Assembly (NCBI GenBank): GCA_963709295.1
Contig: CAVPVW010000008.1
Coordinates: 496,001 to 560,000, forward strand
Source of the DNA: JBGPQJ01 sp963709295
Lineage (GTDB): Bacteria > Chloroflexota > Anaerolineae > Anaerolineales > Villigracilaceae
Length of the DNA: 64,000 nucleotides
Direction of reading: 5' to 3'
Of the stretch, positions 51,940 to 60,464 are shown one piece after another. A program made the position numbers and the translations under genes. The notes beneath the pieces are model-generated. The model was not told where the DNA came from. It saw only the letters and a program-made list of their open reading frames with translations, and made no database searches. The first letter of the stretch is position 1; each line of letters begins with the position of its first letter.

Positions 51940-52440
51940 ATGACCAAGTTTACACGCTCGGAACGGCTTGTAGCGGCCATGGCTGTCGAGGCTGGAGATA
52001 GCATGGCCAGTGTAGCCAGGCAATTTGGAATGTCGAAGAAAGTTGTCGCAAGGAGTGTGAATCTCTATCGGCAGGAGGGGGTCTCAGGCTTCCTGGCGAA
52101 GAAAGCCAGCTATAGCGTAGCGCAAAAGCTAGAAGTGTTGAAACTCATGCACTCCCAAGGTTTGTCCCAGGAAGAAGCGGCGGTAAAATTTGGGATACGC
52201 GGATCCGCGACGATCTGGGAATGGGAGCGCCGATACTTGGAAAACGGGCTGGAAGGGCTCAAACCGAAGAAAAAAGGCAGGCGGCCGAGAGTGTCAAAGC
52301 CGAAAGCACCGCTGACGCCGTATGAGCAGCTGCTGGCAGAGAATGAATATCTGCGGGCGGAGAATGAATACCTAAAAAAATTGAATGCCTTAGTGGCGGA
52401 GCGGGAAGCTCGGGAAAAACAAGGCAAAAAGACCGAGTAG
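51940..52440 (+). CDS. IS3-family OrfA (HTH DNA-binding protein)
   Basis: 166 residues with two helix-turn-helix regions (SMASVARQFGMSKKVVARSV and LSQEEAAVKFGI) and a C-terminal leucine-zipper-like helix (LLAENEYLRAENEYLKKL). It binds the element ends. The end of the gene has CAAAAAG, a place where ribosomes could slip back by one into orfB. Confidence 0.9.
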   Translation: MTKFTRSERLVAAMAVEAGDSMASVARQFGMSKKVVARSVNLYRQEGVSGFLAKKASYSVAQKLEVLKLMHSQGLSQEEAAVKFGIRGSATIWEWERRYLENGLEGLKPKKKGRRPRVSKPKAPLTPYEQLLAENEYLRAENEYLKKLNALVAEREAREKQGKKTE

Positions 52441-52472
52441 CTATTCTCTCTGAACTAAGGCGGAACTATCCG

Positions 52473-53285
52473 TTGGCCATGCTTCTGCAAATAGCTCGAA
52501 TTCCCAGAAGCACCTATTATTATCATGTCCAACACCCCTCCGATCCCCAAAAACACGGTCTGGAACGGGAGGCGATCCGCCAGATCTGCGCAGAGCATAA
52601 AGGGCGCTACGGTTATCGGCGGGTCACCCTGGCGCTTCGTCTACGGGAGTACCCGACCAACCACAAATTGGTGATGAAGCTCATGCGGGAAGAGCATCTC
52701 AGCTGTGTACTGCGGCCCAAAAAGTATCGTTCCTACCGCGGTGAAATCGGGAGAGTGGCTCCCAACCGGTTAAATCGTCGCTTCAAGGCGGTGAAGCCCA
52801 ATACGAAATGGGCCACGGACATCACGCAATTCGAAGTGAAGGGGCAGAAGCTTTATCTGTCCCCCATCCTGGATCTCTACAACAGTGAGATCGTGAGCTA
52901 TTCCTTATCGAAGACCCCCGACTTCCAGCTGGTGATGGACATGCTGAGACAAGCTTTCCAAAAAATACCAGACCGGGGCCCCCTGATGCTCCACTCCGAC
53001 CAGGGCTGGCACTACCAGATGAAAGGATATCAACGGACGCTCAAGCAAAATGGCATCACTCAGAGCATGTCCCGGAAGGGCAATTGTTATGATAACTGTG
53101 TGATCGAGAATTTCTTCGGTTTGCTCAAGACCGAGTTCTTCCACAATCAGTCCTTCACTTCGGTTGAGCATTTCCAGAAAGAACTGGAGAGTTACATCGA
53201 TTATTACAACAACCGGCGAATCAAGGTTAAACTAAAAGGACTGAGCCCTGTTCAGTTCAGAACTCAGTCCTTCGTTCCTACTTAA
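52473..53285 (+). CDS. IS3-family OrfB transposase (DDE)
   Basis: At least 270 residues with the integrase core: KWATDITQFEV (Asp), LMLHSDQGWHYQ (Asp) and NCVIENFFGLLKTE (Glu), preceded by an HTH_21 region. The frame is -1 to orfA and is open back to the orfA end (LSELRRNYPLAMLL), so the active protein is probably an OrfAB fusion made by -1 frameshifting, as known for IS3 elements. Confidence 0.92.
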   Translation: MAMLLQIARIPRSTYYYHVQHPSDPQKHGLEREAIRQICAEHKGRYGYRRVTLALRLREYPTNHKLVMKLMREEHLSCVLRPKKYRSYRGEIGRVAPNRLNRRFKAVKPNTKWATDITQFEVKGQKLYLSPILDLYNSEIVSYSLSKTPDFQLVMDMLRQAFQKIPDRGPLMLHSDQGWHYQMKGYQRTLKQNGITQSMSRKGNCYDNCVIENFFGLLKTEFFHNQSFTSVEHFQKELESYIDYYNNRRIKVKLKGLSPVQFRTQSFVPT

Positions 53286-53320
53286 TTTCTGTCCAACAAA
53301 TGGGGTGCACTACACAAAGC

Positions 53321-53334
53321 GCGTCCCTCTTTTT
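53321..53334 (+). terminator. Right arm of the terminator split by the IS3 element
   Basis: GCGTCCCTCTTTTT pairs with 51871-51884. It still offers a T-run for plus-strand transcripts, but the hairpin can now form only across 1.4 kb. Confidence 0.8.
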
Positions 53335-53364
53335 ATATTCTAAATTTTCGGAAGAAACCCTAAA

Positions 53365-53751
53365 TCAGGCCTCGTACAGTCCTGATTCCTCGCTTGCAGC
53401 TTCGGGTTCGTCCTCTTCTTCGGCTTTCTTCTCCAGCATCTGCATGGACGTGGCGACGACCTTGGTGAAGTATTTCGTCTCGCCCTTATCCTCGTAGCGG
53501 TCGGTCTTCAACCGTCCTTCGATGAAGACCAGGCGCCCCTTCTGCAGATACTGCTGGCAGATCTCTGCGATCCGTCCCCATGCTTCGATGTTGAACCATT
53601 CAGTCTGTTCCTTAACTTTTCCGTCCGCGCCTTTCCAGCGCTGGCCGACAGCCAGACTGAAAGAGGTTACCTTTTTGCCCGTCGGGGTGAAGCGACTCTC
53701 AGGATCCTTGCCCAAGCGGCCGATCAACTGAACACGATTAAGTGAAGGCAT
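53365..53751 (-). CDS. ssb: Single-stranded DNA-binding protein
   Basis: The 128-residue protein has the OB fold: LNRVQLIGRLGKDPESRFTPTG, FSLAVGQRW, EWFNIEAWGRIAEICQQYLQKGRLVFIEGRL and a short acidic tail. The tail ends ESGLYEA, without the DDDIPF-type tip that recruits other proteins, and no other frame supplies one. A second ssb elsewhere would be expected if this one is specialised. It is cotranscribed with the small gene upstream. Confidence 0.92.
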   Translation of the reverse strand: MPSLNRVQLIGRLGKDPESRFTPTGKKVTSFSLAVGQRWKGADGKVKEQTEWFNIEAWGRIAEICQQYLQKGRLVFIEGRLKTDRYEDKGETKYFTKVVATSMQMLEKKAEEEDEPEAASEESGLYEA

Positions 53752-53775
53752 AGGTCAACCTCGGTCGAAAATGGT

Positions 53776-53973
53776 TTATACTTTCTTCTTGAGGACAGGC
53801 ATGCCCGTCTTCATTTCGACGACCTGATAAGCAGGCGGTACAGCCTCAAGGGCATCGGCCGGGCGTACATCCTTGGCGAAGTAGAACAGGGTGACTTCCT
53901 TGGTACCACGCATGGTCTTCTTGTTGTGCAGGTAGTAAGTTGTCCCCTTGGAATTTACGAATGAATATGCCAT
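53776..53973 (-). CDS. Small conserved protein, unknown function
   Basis: The 65-residue basic protein (AYSFVNSKGTTYYLHNKKT...LFYFAKDV...GMPVLKKKV) resembles short conserved Chloroflexota proteins I recall near ssb. It starts behind GGAGG and lies 24 bases before ssb in the same direction. No function can be given. Confidence 0.7.
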   Translation of the reverse strand: MAYSFVNSKGTTYYLHNKKTMRGTKEVTLFYFAKDVRPADALEAVPPAYQVVEMKTGMPVLKKKV

Positions 53974-54110
53974 TTTTTCCTCCAGTTAGTGGGTGGGTGG
54001 GTGTTTACTCGTCAAGTGTAGCACATATTTTCCAAAAGCTAATAGCGAATTTGGACTTACTAGGTCGAATTAAAAACGCCTTCCAACCGTAAATTTTCAG
54101 CGAGAGAGAC

Positions 54111-55145
54111 ATGACGAAGAAACAAACCCTGATCAGGATCTTCAACCTAACCGTAAATGGAGCCGTCATTCTTTTCTTGTTGACGGGATGCGGATTCGTC
54201 GCACCTTCCACTCCCACGGTTACATCTGCCCCCCCCACATCTACGGTTACTTCAGCACCGACCAGCACATTTACGCCGCTTCCGCCAACGGATACTCCCA
54301 CGCCCACGGCTACTCCCAAGCCGGCCATCGCGCGAGTATTGATCATCAGCATCGACGGACTGCGCCCGGACCTGATCGATCTTGCCCCCATGCCCATCCT
54401 TACGGCTCTGATGCAGGAAGGCGCTTACACCCTCAACGGCCAGACCATTCATCCCAGCGCCACCCTGCCCGCGCATGCGTCCATGCTCACAGGGTTATGT
54501 CCCGACCAGCACGGTGTGAACTGGAACGATTACATTCCCGAGAACGGTTACGCCCAGGGGACGTCGATCTTTACACTTGCCAAGCAGGCGGGGCTATACA
54601 CCGTCATGATCGTAAACAAGGAGAAGCTGCGACAGGTCACCCCGCCTGAGTCCACGGATGTGTTCCTGTATGTCAACGACCGTGACACGGTTATAGCCGA
54701 ACAGGCTGCACCTATCCTAAAAGAAGGATTTGACCTGGCCTTCGTCCATTTCGCCACCACCGACGCCATGGGGCACGTCCACGGCTGGCTCTCGCCCGAG
54801 CAGTTGAGCGTCGTCCGCCGGGCGGATGAGGCCATCGGCACCCTGCTCACCGCACTCGACGAAGCCGATTTGCGCGAGGACACGCTGATCATCGTCACCG
54901 CCGACCACGGAGGGCAGGAGGACTACCACGGCACCTGGCTGCCACAGGATATGACCATCCCCTGGGCGGTCATCGGCCCCGAGGTGATTCCCCAGACCAT
55001 CACGGAGCCGGTCAACGTGACCGACACGGCCGCCACCGCCGCCTGGGCGCTGAATTTCCCCTCGCTGCCGGATGCCGCCGGCCTTCCCATCATGGAAGCC
55101 TTTGGCCAGGCCTCGCCGCCCCGAGCCGACCTGCGCTGCCCGTAA
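54111..55145 (+). CDS. Alkaline phosphatase-superfamily phosphodiesterase lipoprotein
   Basis: The 344-residue protein has a lipoprotein signal ending FLLTGC, a Thr/Pro linker, and a type I phosphodiesterase/nucleotide pyrophosphatase domain: IISIDGLRPDLID (metal Asp), HPSATLPAHASMLTG (nucleophile Thr), VHFATTDAMGHVHG (Asp/His) and IIVTADHGGQ (Asp/His). All metal ligands seem present. It probably cleaves phosphate diesters outside the cell. It ends 12 bases before panC. Confidence 0.88.
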   Translation: MTKKQTLIRIFNLTVNGAVILFLLTGCGFVAPSTPTVTSAPPTSTVTSAPTSTFTPLPPTDTPTPTATPKPAIARVLIISIDGLRPDLIDLAPMPILTALMQEGAYTLNGQTIHPSATLPAHASMLTGLCPDQHGVNWNDYIPENGYAQGTSIFTLAKQAGLYTVMIVNKEKLRQVTPPESTDVFLYVNDRDTVIAEQAAPILKEGFDLAFVHFATTDAMGHVHGWLSPEQLSVVRRADEAIGTLLTALDEADLREDTLIIVTADHGGQEDYHGTWLPQDMTIPWAVIGPEVIPQTITEPVNVTDTAATAAWALNFPSLPDAAGLPIMEAFGQASPPRADLRCP

Positions 55146-55157
55146 AAGGAGTATCGA

Positions 55158-56003
55158 ATGTCCGAATCCATGATCATCGCCGCCTCACTTGACGAACTGC
55201 GCATCGCCCGGGACCTGCTCCCTGAACCCGTAGGGCTTGTTCCGACCATGGGTTATCTCCACGAGGGGCATCTCTCGCTCGTCCGCCGCGCCAGGGACGA
55301 ATGCGCCAGCGTGGCTGCCAGCATCTTCGTCAACCCGACCCAGTTTGGCGCCAACGAGGACCTGTCCAAGTATCCCCGCGACTTGAAGAGTGACCTGCGT
55401 CTGCTCGAAGAAGCCGGCGCGGACCTGGTCTGGACGCCCACGCCCGAGATCATGTACCCGCCCGGCTACCAGACGTGGGTCGAGGTCGAGGGGCTGGCCC
55501 AGCCGCTGGAAGGCGCTGTCCGCCCCGGTCATTTCCGCGGGGTGACGACAGTGGTCGCCAAGCTGTTCAACGCAGTCCAACCGCAGAAAGCCTATTTCGG
55601 GCAGAAGGACGCCCAGCAGGCGGCGGTGCTCCAGCGCATGACCCGCGACCTGGACTTCCCCATCGAGATCATCATCTGCCCCACCGTGCGGGAAAAGGAC
55701 GGCCTGGCCATGTCAAGCCGCAACAGCTATCTCAGCCCCGAGGAGCGTCAGGCAGCGACGGTGCTTTTCCGCGCCCTGAGCGCTGCCCACGCCGCCCACC
55801 GCCGAGGCGAGCGGAAAGCCGAAGCGTTGCGACAAATTGTCCGCGAGAAGGTGGCCTCAGAGCCGTTGGCGCAGTTGCAGTATGTTTCGTGTGCTGATTT
55901 CGATTCCCTTCAGGAACTCGAGGACATCACCGGGAAAACACTGCTCTCCATGGCAGTTTTTATGGGAAAAACACGGTTGATCGATAATTTCATTTTGGAA
56001 TAA
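55158..56003 (+). CDS. panC: Pantothenate synthetase
   Basis: The 281-residue enzyme joins pantoate and beta-alanine with ATP. Motifs: VPTMGYLHEGHLSLVRRAR (HIGH-type), IFVNPTQFGANEDL, YFGQKDAQQ, and AMSSRNSYLSPEER (KMSKS-type). No panB or panD is near. Its 3' end and the next ~70 bases recur at 57851-58011. Confidence 0.95.
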   Translation: MSESMIIAASLDELRIARDLLPEPVGLVPTMGYLHEGHLSLVRRARDECASVAASIFVNPTQFGANEDLSKYPRDLKSDLRLLEEAGADLVWTPTPEIMYPPGYQTWVEVEGLAQPLEGAVRPGHFRGVTTVVAKLFNAVQPQKAYFGQKDAQQAAVLQRMTRDLDFPIEIIICPTVREKDGLAMSSRNSYLSPEERQAATVLFRALSAAHAAHRRGERKAEALRQIVREKVASEPLAQLQYVSCADFDSLQELEDITGKTLLSMAVFMGKTRLIDNFILE

Positions 56004-56073
56004 GCGTAACGGCTCTATAATGGGTTTAGTGTTTGGCTGGCTGTAAGTAGTTGCGAAGTGTCGCACAGAGGCA
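55908..56073 (+). repeat. panC 3' end plus leader block, copy A
   Basis: Last ~96 bases of panC and ~70 bases of following DNA, with homology to 57851-58011. Both copies keep TATAAT (56016-56021 here) and a tail like GCGAAGTG...AGAGGCA. Confidence 0.85.
56016..56021 (+). promoter_or_regulatory. Candidate -10 box for the GT39 gene
   Basis: TATAAT, with TTTTGG 17 bases upstream. It is kept in both copies of the repeat, each before a gene on the plus strand. Confidence 0.35.
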
Positions 56074-56117
56074 TGCACCCCGTTCGTTGCAACCATGAAT
56101 GCAGGAAACAAAAATAA

Positions 56118-57797
56118 ATGAACGAAGAATTTGATTTCGAAGAGCTTGCGCCCTGGTTGGTACTTATCATCACAGTGATTGGTGTTTTACTTCGGGTTTT
56201 TGCACTCGGCAGCAAAGGGATGTGGCTGGATGAAACGTTCAGCGTGTGGCTGGCCAGCCAAAGTGTCCCCGAGATGCTGCAATGGATGGTCAAGATCGAC
56301 CAACATCCCCCCCTTTATTACCTGCTGCTCCATTACTGGATCGCATTCAGAGGGGATGCGCCCGATAATGTCCGCCTGCTTTCTGCCCTATTCAGCGCAG
56401 GCACGATCCCGGTGATTTACCTGATCGGCAAACGCCTTTCCGGTGTGATGATGGGATTGTCGGCAGCAGTGCTCCTGGCCTTTTCCCTTTTCAACATCTT
56501 CTACGCCCAGGAAACACGCATGTACACCCTGCTGATGTTCAATGCAGCCGTGGCGATTTATGCGCTGGTCAGGCTGTTGACGGATTCACGCTCCGTCAGC
56601 CCCATCGGCAGCCAATTTCGGGAATACCTGCATGCCTGGCGTACATCCGGGCCGGCTCAACCAGACACCGAGGGTTATTTTAGTTATATGGATGAGACCC
56701 TCAATCAAACCGGATGGAGGGCCTGGGTCTACCGCCATCGCTGGCTACCCATCCGGGCCATTGAGACGGACCTGGCCTGGGTCACATTGATCGTTTTCTC
56801 GGCGGCCACCCTGCTCAGCCACAATACAGCTGTCTTTTTCTCTTTAGCCACCAATATCTTCGTTCTGGGCCTGATGCTTTTCCAGAAGATAAAGAAATCG
56901 GGGGCCCCGCCCGCCTTGCAGGCTCCCTCTTTTGGGAACTGGGTGAAGGCTCAGATTGGCATCTTCCTCCTGTGGAGTCCATGGATAGTTGTCTTTATCC
57001 GGCAAGCCAACCGGGTCAATAAGGAGTTTTGGATTCCAAAACCAGACTGGGACGCCGTTGTCTGGACACTCCGAACCTTATTGAATGCATCTGCACCAAG
57101 TCAAGTCAGCCAGGTGATGACGTGGATTCTGTGCGCGGTGCTGTGTTTCGGGCTGGTGTATTACCGAAAGAAGCTTTCGATATTCTTTTTTCTGGCTGCC
57201 CTGTTCGCCATCCCCGTCCTGGGCGAGTTGATCGTGAGCATCCGCCGGCCTATTTTTCTCGATCGAACCCTGATCTGGATCACAATCCCAATGTTACTGC
57301 TGCTGGCGGCGGGCATCGTTCAATTGAGATTTCGACTTCTTATGATCCTCGTGCTGGGGGGTTTAGCCGCAAACTACCTGTTCTCCACCGGCGATTATTA
57401 CAGGTACTATCAAAAAGAGGACTGGAGCACGGCTGCCGGTTATGTCGCAAATTTCGTTGAGAAGGATGATCTGGTCCTTTTCAACTCCAACTTTGTGGAA
57501 ATCGCGTTCGACTATTATTTTAAAACCTGGGAAGACCAGTATGATATCCAGGTGGAGAAACGCGGGATTCCCCTGGATCTATTCGAGAGTGGCATCCTGG
57601 AGCCCAGGATGACGGAAAGCGATATACCCGGGTTGATTTCACTGGTGAGCGGCCGAGACAGAGTCTGGCTGGTTTACAGCCATGATTTGTATACCGACCC
57701 AACGGGGATAATTCCGCAAACCCTTGCCTCGAAGATGAAATTGATCCGGGAGCGCGAATTTTATGGGGGAAAAGTTCAACTATACGGAACTCCCTGA
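56118..57797 (+). CDS. GT39-family membrane glycosyltransferase
   Basis: The 559-residue protein has the GT39 (PMT-like) N terminus: first helix, then GMWLDETFSVWLASQ with the catalytic acidic residue, and DQHPPLYYLLLHYW. About ten helices and a soluble C-terminal domain follow. It uses a polyprenyl-linked sugar; acceptor unknown. It is bracketed by two copies of the panC 3' end. Confidence 0.88.
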   Translation: MNEEFDFEELAPWLVLIITVIGVLLRVFALGSKGMWLDETFSVWLASQSVPEMLQWMVKIDQHPPLYYLLLHYWIAFRGDAPDNVRLLSALFSAGTIPVIYLIGKRLSGVMMGLSAAVLLAFSLFNIFYAQETRMYTLLMFNAAVAIYALVRLLTDSRSVSPIGSQFREYLHAWRTSGPAQPDTEGYFSYMDETLNQTGWRAWVYRHRWLPIRAIETDLAWVTLIVFSAATLLSHNTAVFFSLATNIFVLGLMLFQKIKKSGAPPALQAPSFGNWVKAQIGIFLLWSPWIVVFIRQANRVNKEFWIPKPDWDAVVWTLRTLLNASAPSQVSQVMTWILCAVLCFGLVYYRKKLSIFFFLAALFAIPVLGELIVSIRRPIFLDRTLIWITIPMLLLLAAGIVQLRFRLLMILVLGGLAANYLFSTGDYYRYYQKEDWSTAAGYVANFVEKDDLVLFNSNFVEIAFDYYFKTWEDQYDIQVEKRGIPLDLFESGILEPRMTESDIPGLISLVSGRDRVWLVYSHDLYTDPTGIIPQTLASKMKLIREREFYGGKVQLYGTP

Positions 57798-57850
57798 GCC
57801 TGATTCCACCCATGAAAGATCTCCTCGCTCGGCCAAGGTCTGAGATCTCG

Positions 57851-58011
57851 CTTCAGGAAGTTGAGGAAATCAAGGGGAAAACGCAGCTTTCGATGGCTGT
57901 TTTTATGGGGAAAACACGGTTGATCGATAATTTTATTTTGGAATGAAGGTTGCTATAATAGATTTTATCTTTGGCCGTCCATAAGCAGTTACGAAGTGCT
58001 GCGTAGAGGCA
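57851..58011 (+). repeat. panC 3' end plus leader block, copy B (gene remnant)
   Basis: In frame it encodes SLQEVEEIKGKTQLSMAV then FMGKTRLIDNFILE and a stop at 57944-57946. Differences from panC are largely silent or conservative, showing a functional origin. The homology continues beyond the stop to 58011. Confidence 0.85.
57954..57959 (+). promoter_or_regulatory. Candidate extended -10 box for the 58107 gene
   Basis: TGC-TATAAT, an extended -10 form, at the place matching 56016-56021 in copy A. No clear -35 box. Confidence 0.35.
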
Positions 58012-58106
58012 GACGGGCTGAATAATCTGCACGGTCAGATGAGAAAGAAAAATCGGATTCGGATTTACAAGTTAGAGAGCATTTTGGGGCAACACAGGAG
58101 CCAACG

Positions 58107-59132
58107 ATGGAAAAAAGAGAACGACATACGTTCATTAGGATAACAGAAAAAATGGTAACCCCGGCGAAAGTAGCAAAGGTATTTCAAGGGTCTGAATTTC
58201 TTAGGAGGCTACCAAGAATATTGCAGAAGAAGATCATGGAAAACGGCGCCAAAACCGACCCATATATCAGTTTCATCGTTGAACCATATAGTCTTTTTCT
58301 CGCGTATGAAGTGGTTGATGAGGAACGGTTAACCAGACTCTTGCCGCCAAACTATGAACTGGTCAGCAGTTCAATGTTCCAGGGTTCAAAAGAACGGAAA
58401 TGCATAATTATCGGCGCCTTCAATGTGCATACGAGTGTGTTTTGGGGAAACCGAGTTGAATTGTATATTATTGCAAAAAACAAGGTCACCGGCTTGGTCT
58501 CATGGATCATTCAAGAGTATGAAACAAATACGATCAGCTATGATCCTGGTAGAGGATTTATTGAGCCTGGTACCAAACATTCTGTTTTAACAACCTCATT
58601 TTTAGGAGAGGTCATACTGGATGTTGAGGGGAAGGATTCGAAAAACATAATTCAGGTAAATGCAAACGTTAAAACAGGGGAAAATCGAAAACTAAATAGA
58701 ATCCTCTGGATAGAAGGCAATTTTTCTGTGGATTATGGCAGTGAATTAAGCGATGTGAAAACGAAACCTTTTGGGTTGGTTTTCGATCCCGCCGAAATGG
58801 ATGAAGCACTAGCACTATCGATTGATGATGTGGAGATCGTTAATAACACATTTTTCCAGGGAATTATCGACAAAACTCCTTTTGAAGTGTGTTGTTTCCC
58901 GTATGCACAACATTTCTATACAACATCTATTCCCTTGGAACATAAAATCCAAAACGAAAATGATCTTGAAAATGAAATTATGGCAATTAATCGAAGAAAT
59001 GGTTTAGTGGATTTGCCAACCGACCAGGCAAATCGGATAATGCCATGTTCTGCTTATTGTTATAGTTATGCATGCAAAGATACTTGCCGACTTTATGAAA
59101 TGAACCAATCGGTTGTTCAGAAAAGTGAATGA
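58107..59132 (+). CDS. Unrecognised protein, possibly acetoacetate-decarboxylase-like
   Basis: The 341-residue protein is AT-rich compared with its neighbours. A central region (LLPPNYELV, CIIIGAFNVH, FWGNRVELYIIAKNKVTGL, SWIIQEYETNTISYDPG) has the strand pattern and spacing of the acetoacetate decarboxylase superfamily, but I see no certain active-site lysine. The C terminus has four close cysteines (CSAYCYSYACKDTC), which could bind metal. The gene is last after the panC remnant and ends before a bidirectional terminator. Confidence 0.5.
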   Translation: MEKRERHTFIRITEKMVTPAKVAKVFQGSEFLRRLPRILQKKIMENGAKTDPYISFIVEPYSLFLAYEVVDEERLTRLLPPNYELVSSSMFQGSKERKCIIIGAFNVHTSVFWGNRVELYIIAKNKVTGLVSWIIQEYETNTISYDPGRGFIEPGTKHSVLTTSFLGEVILDVEGKDSKNIIQVNANVKTGENRKLNRILWIEGNFSVDYGSELSDVKTKPFGLVFDPAEMDEALALSIDDVEIVNNTFFQGIIDKTPFEVCCFPYAQHFYTTSIPLEHKIQNENDLENEIMAINRRNGLVDLPTDQANRIMPCSAYCYSYACKDTCRLYEMNQSVVQKSE

Positions 59133-59176
59133 TCAGTCTCATAATTTGAAAATAATCCATTCGTTAGTGACATAAG

Positions 59177-59213
59177 CAAAGCGTCCCGAAGATTGAAAAA
59201 ATTCGGGACGCTT
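59177..59213. terminator. Bidirectional terminator
   Basis: A 13-bp perfect stem (AAAGCGTCCCGAA/TTCGGGACGCTTT) with an 11-base loop lies between convergent genes. Confidence 0.88.
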
Positions 59214-59226
59214 TATTCGAGCAAGG

Positions 59227-60453
59227 CTATATTCGATGCACTCTCGCTTTTAACTGAAAAGTTTCTTCTCCAGCCAGCGCTCCCTTAAGCGGCTCCGCTC
59301 TGAGCGCCATCACACGGCTGTTGGCGAAGAATTCAAAGTTGAACCCGGTCGGGTCGCCGGCTTTTTTGCCGGGGACAGGCATCAGCCGGGCGGTCAGCGG
59401 CTTGTCCAGCCGCAGGGCCAGTGCGGCGAGGTCCAGCAGCAGGGCGGAAATCTGTTCGGGCGTGGTATCCCCCGCCAGCGGAACCGTGTCGAGTCCCGTC
59501 CCGCAAACTGCAGAATACATCAGCAGGTCCTTGACGGAGAGAGTTCCCTCGGCGGCACGCCAGGCAAGCATCTTGTCTTCGAGCACCGGCATCATCAACC
59601 CGCTGAAGCCGGCATGGGGGAAATCCGCACGGTCGATGGCCTCGGTCAGGATGGCCGCCGCCGTCAACGAACCATGCAGGCCGGTGCGGGGAACGCCCAA
59701 TCTCTCGAACGCCGCACCGATGGACTGGGCTTCCTTGGGAAAGGGCGCCAGTGAAAAGTCGATGCCGCCGAAGCGCAGGTTGAAGCGATACTTCAACAAG
59801 TTCGCCACAGTGACGATCTGCCGGGTATAGATTTCAATGGAGGAGATCAGCTTCGTTCGGCCTTCCTCCACAGTCACAGCCCCCTCAAAAGCACTGACCG
59901 CCAGATCCGCGGCTTCGACGGCCACCGCAAAAGCCGGTTCCTCGCCTTCGTGGTAGGCGGCCGGGAAGAACGGCGCTCCCGGCGGGACATTGGCCAGCGC
60001 GGCAAATTGCAGGTTGGCAAAGCCGTTGGGCTCGAGCGGCGCGGTACGCGTGATCACCCGCGCGCAGGCGTGCACCGCGGGCAGCGATATTCCCGTGTGA
60101 TGATAGGCCAGGACGCCGGAGAAGAAAACCTCCTTCGACGCGGCAATCGCTTCGGGGATGACTTCATAGCTGGCAGGCACGTCCGGCAGGGCCGGCCCCA
60201 ACGAAGCGTAGGCGAGACCGGTTTCTTTGAGCACAGCGGATAGTTTCTCAGCCAGTCTCGGAGTCTCGCTGATATTCCCGGCGCCAAGCAGACGCGGGAA
60301 CGGCACCGTCGCCAAGCGCGTGGTCTGTACCTCGAAGCCGGCTTCCTCGAAGGCTTTCTTCGCCTCGGAGGCAAACTGGCCTGCCGCACGAAGTTTCTTT
60401 TCGTCGAGCGGCCAGCCCGGGTTGCAGAAGTAAGTGATCGATCGAATTTTCAT
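59227..60453 (-). CDS. DUF711-family protein
   Basis: The 408-residue protein fits the DUF711/UPF0210 family, related to glycyl-radical-type folds but of unknown function. Landmarks are RSITYFCNPGWPLDE, FGGIDFSLAPFP near residue 235, GFSGLMMPVLEDKML, and CGTGLDTVPLAGDTTPEQ near residue 320. It lies 11 bases after the RNA methylase gene and is probably cotranscribed with it. Confidence 0.85.
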   Translation of the reverse strand: MKIRSITYFCNPGWPLDEKKLRAAGQFASEAKKAFEEAGFEVQTTRLATVPFPRLLGAGNISETPRLAEKLSAVLKETGLAYASLGPALPDVPASYEVIPEAIAASKEVFFSGVLAYHHTGISLPAVHACARVITRTAPLEPNGFANLQFAALANVPPGAPFFPAAYHEGEEPAFAVAVEAADLAVSAFEGAVTVEEGRTKLISSIEIYTRQIVTVANLLKYRFNLRFGGIDFSLAPFPKEAQSIGAAFERLGVPRTGLHGSLTAAAILTEAIDRADFPHAGFSGLMMPVLEDKMLAWRAAEGTLSVKDLLMYSAVCGTGLDTVPLAGDTTPEQISALLLDLAALALRLDKPLTARLMPVPGKKAGDPTGFNFEFFANSRVMALRAEPLKGALAGEETFQLKARVHRI

Positions 60454-60464
60454 CTATCCTCCCA

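Larger units (their letters stand above)
51888..53314 (+). mobile_element. IS3-family (IS150-like) insertion sequence
   Basis: Imperfect terminal inverted repeats: TGAACTGCACCCC...AGTTGGACA on the left and, as complement, TGTAGTGCACCCC...TGTTGGACAG on the right. The element carries orfA and orfB, is flanked by CAA at 51885-51887 and 53315-53317 (target duplication), and sits in the loop of a terminator. The ORFs and ends look intact, so it may be active. Confidence 0.88.
57798..58106 (+). other. 309-base region holding the panC remnant and a leader
   Basis: No intact gene. It contains repeat copy B and a ~95-base leader to the next gene. Confidence 0.6.

Noticed and set aside
56020..56110. 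Riboswitch in the leader shared by the GT39 and 58107 genes
   Set aside because: The two copies are related by duplication, and no known riboswitch signature was recognised.
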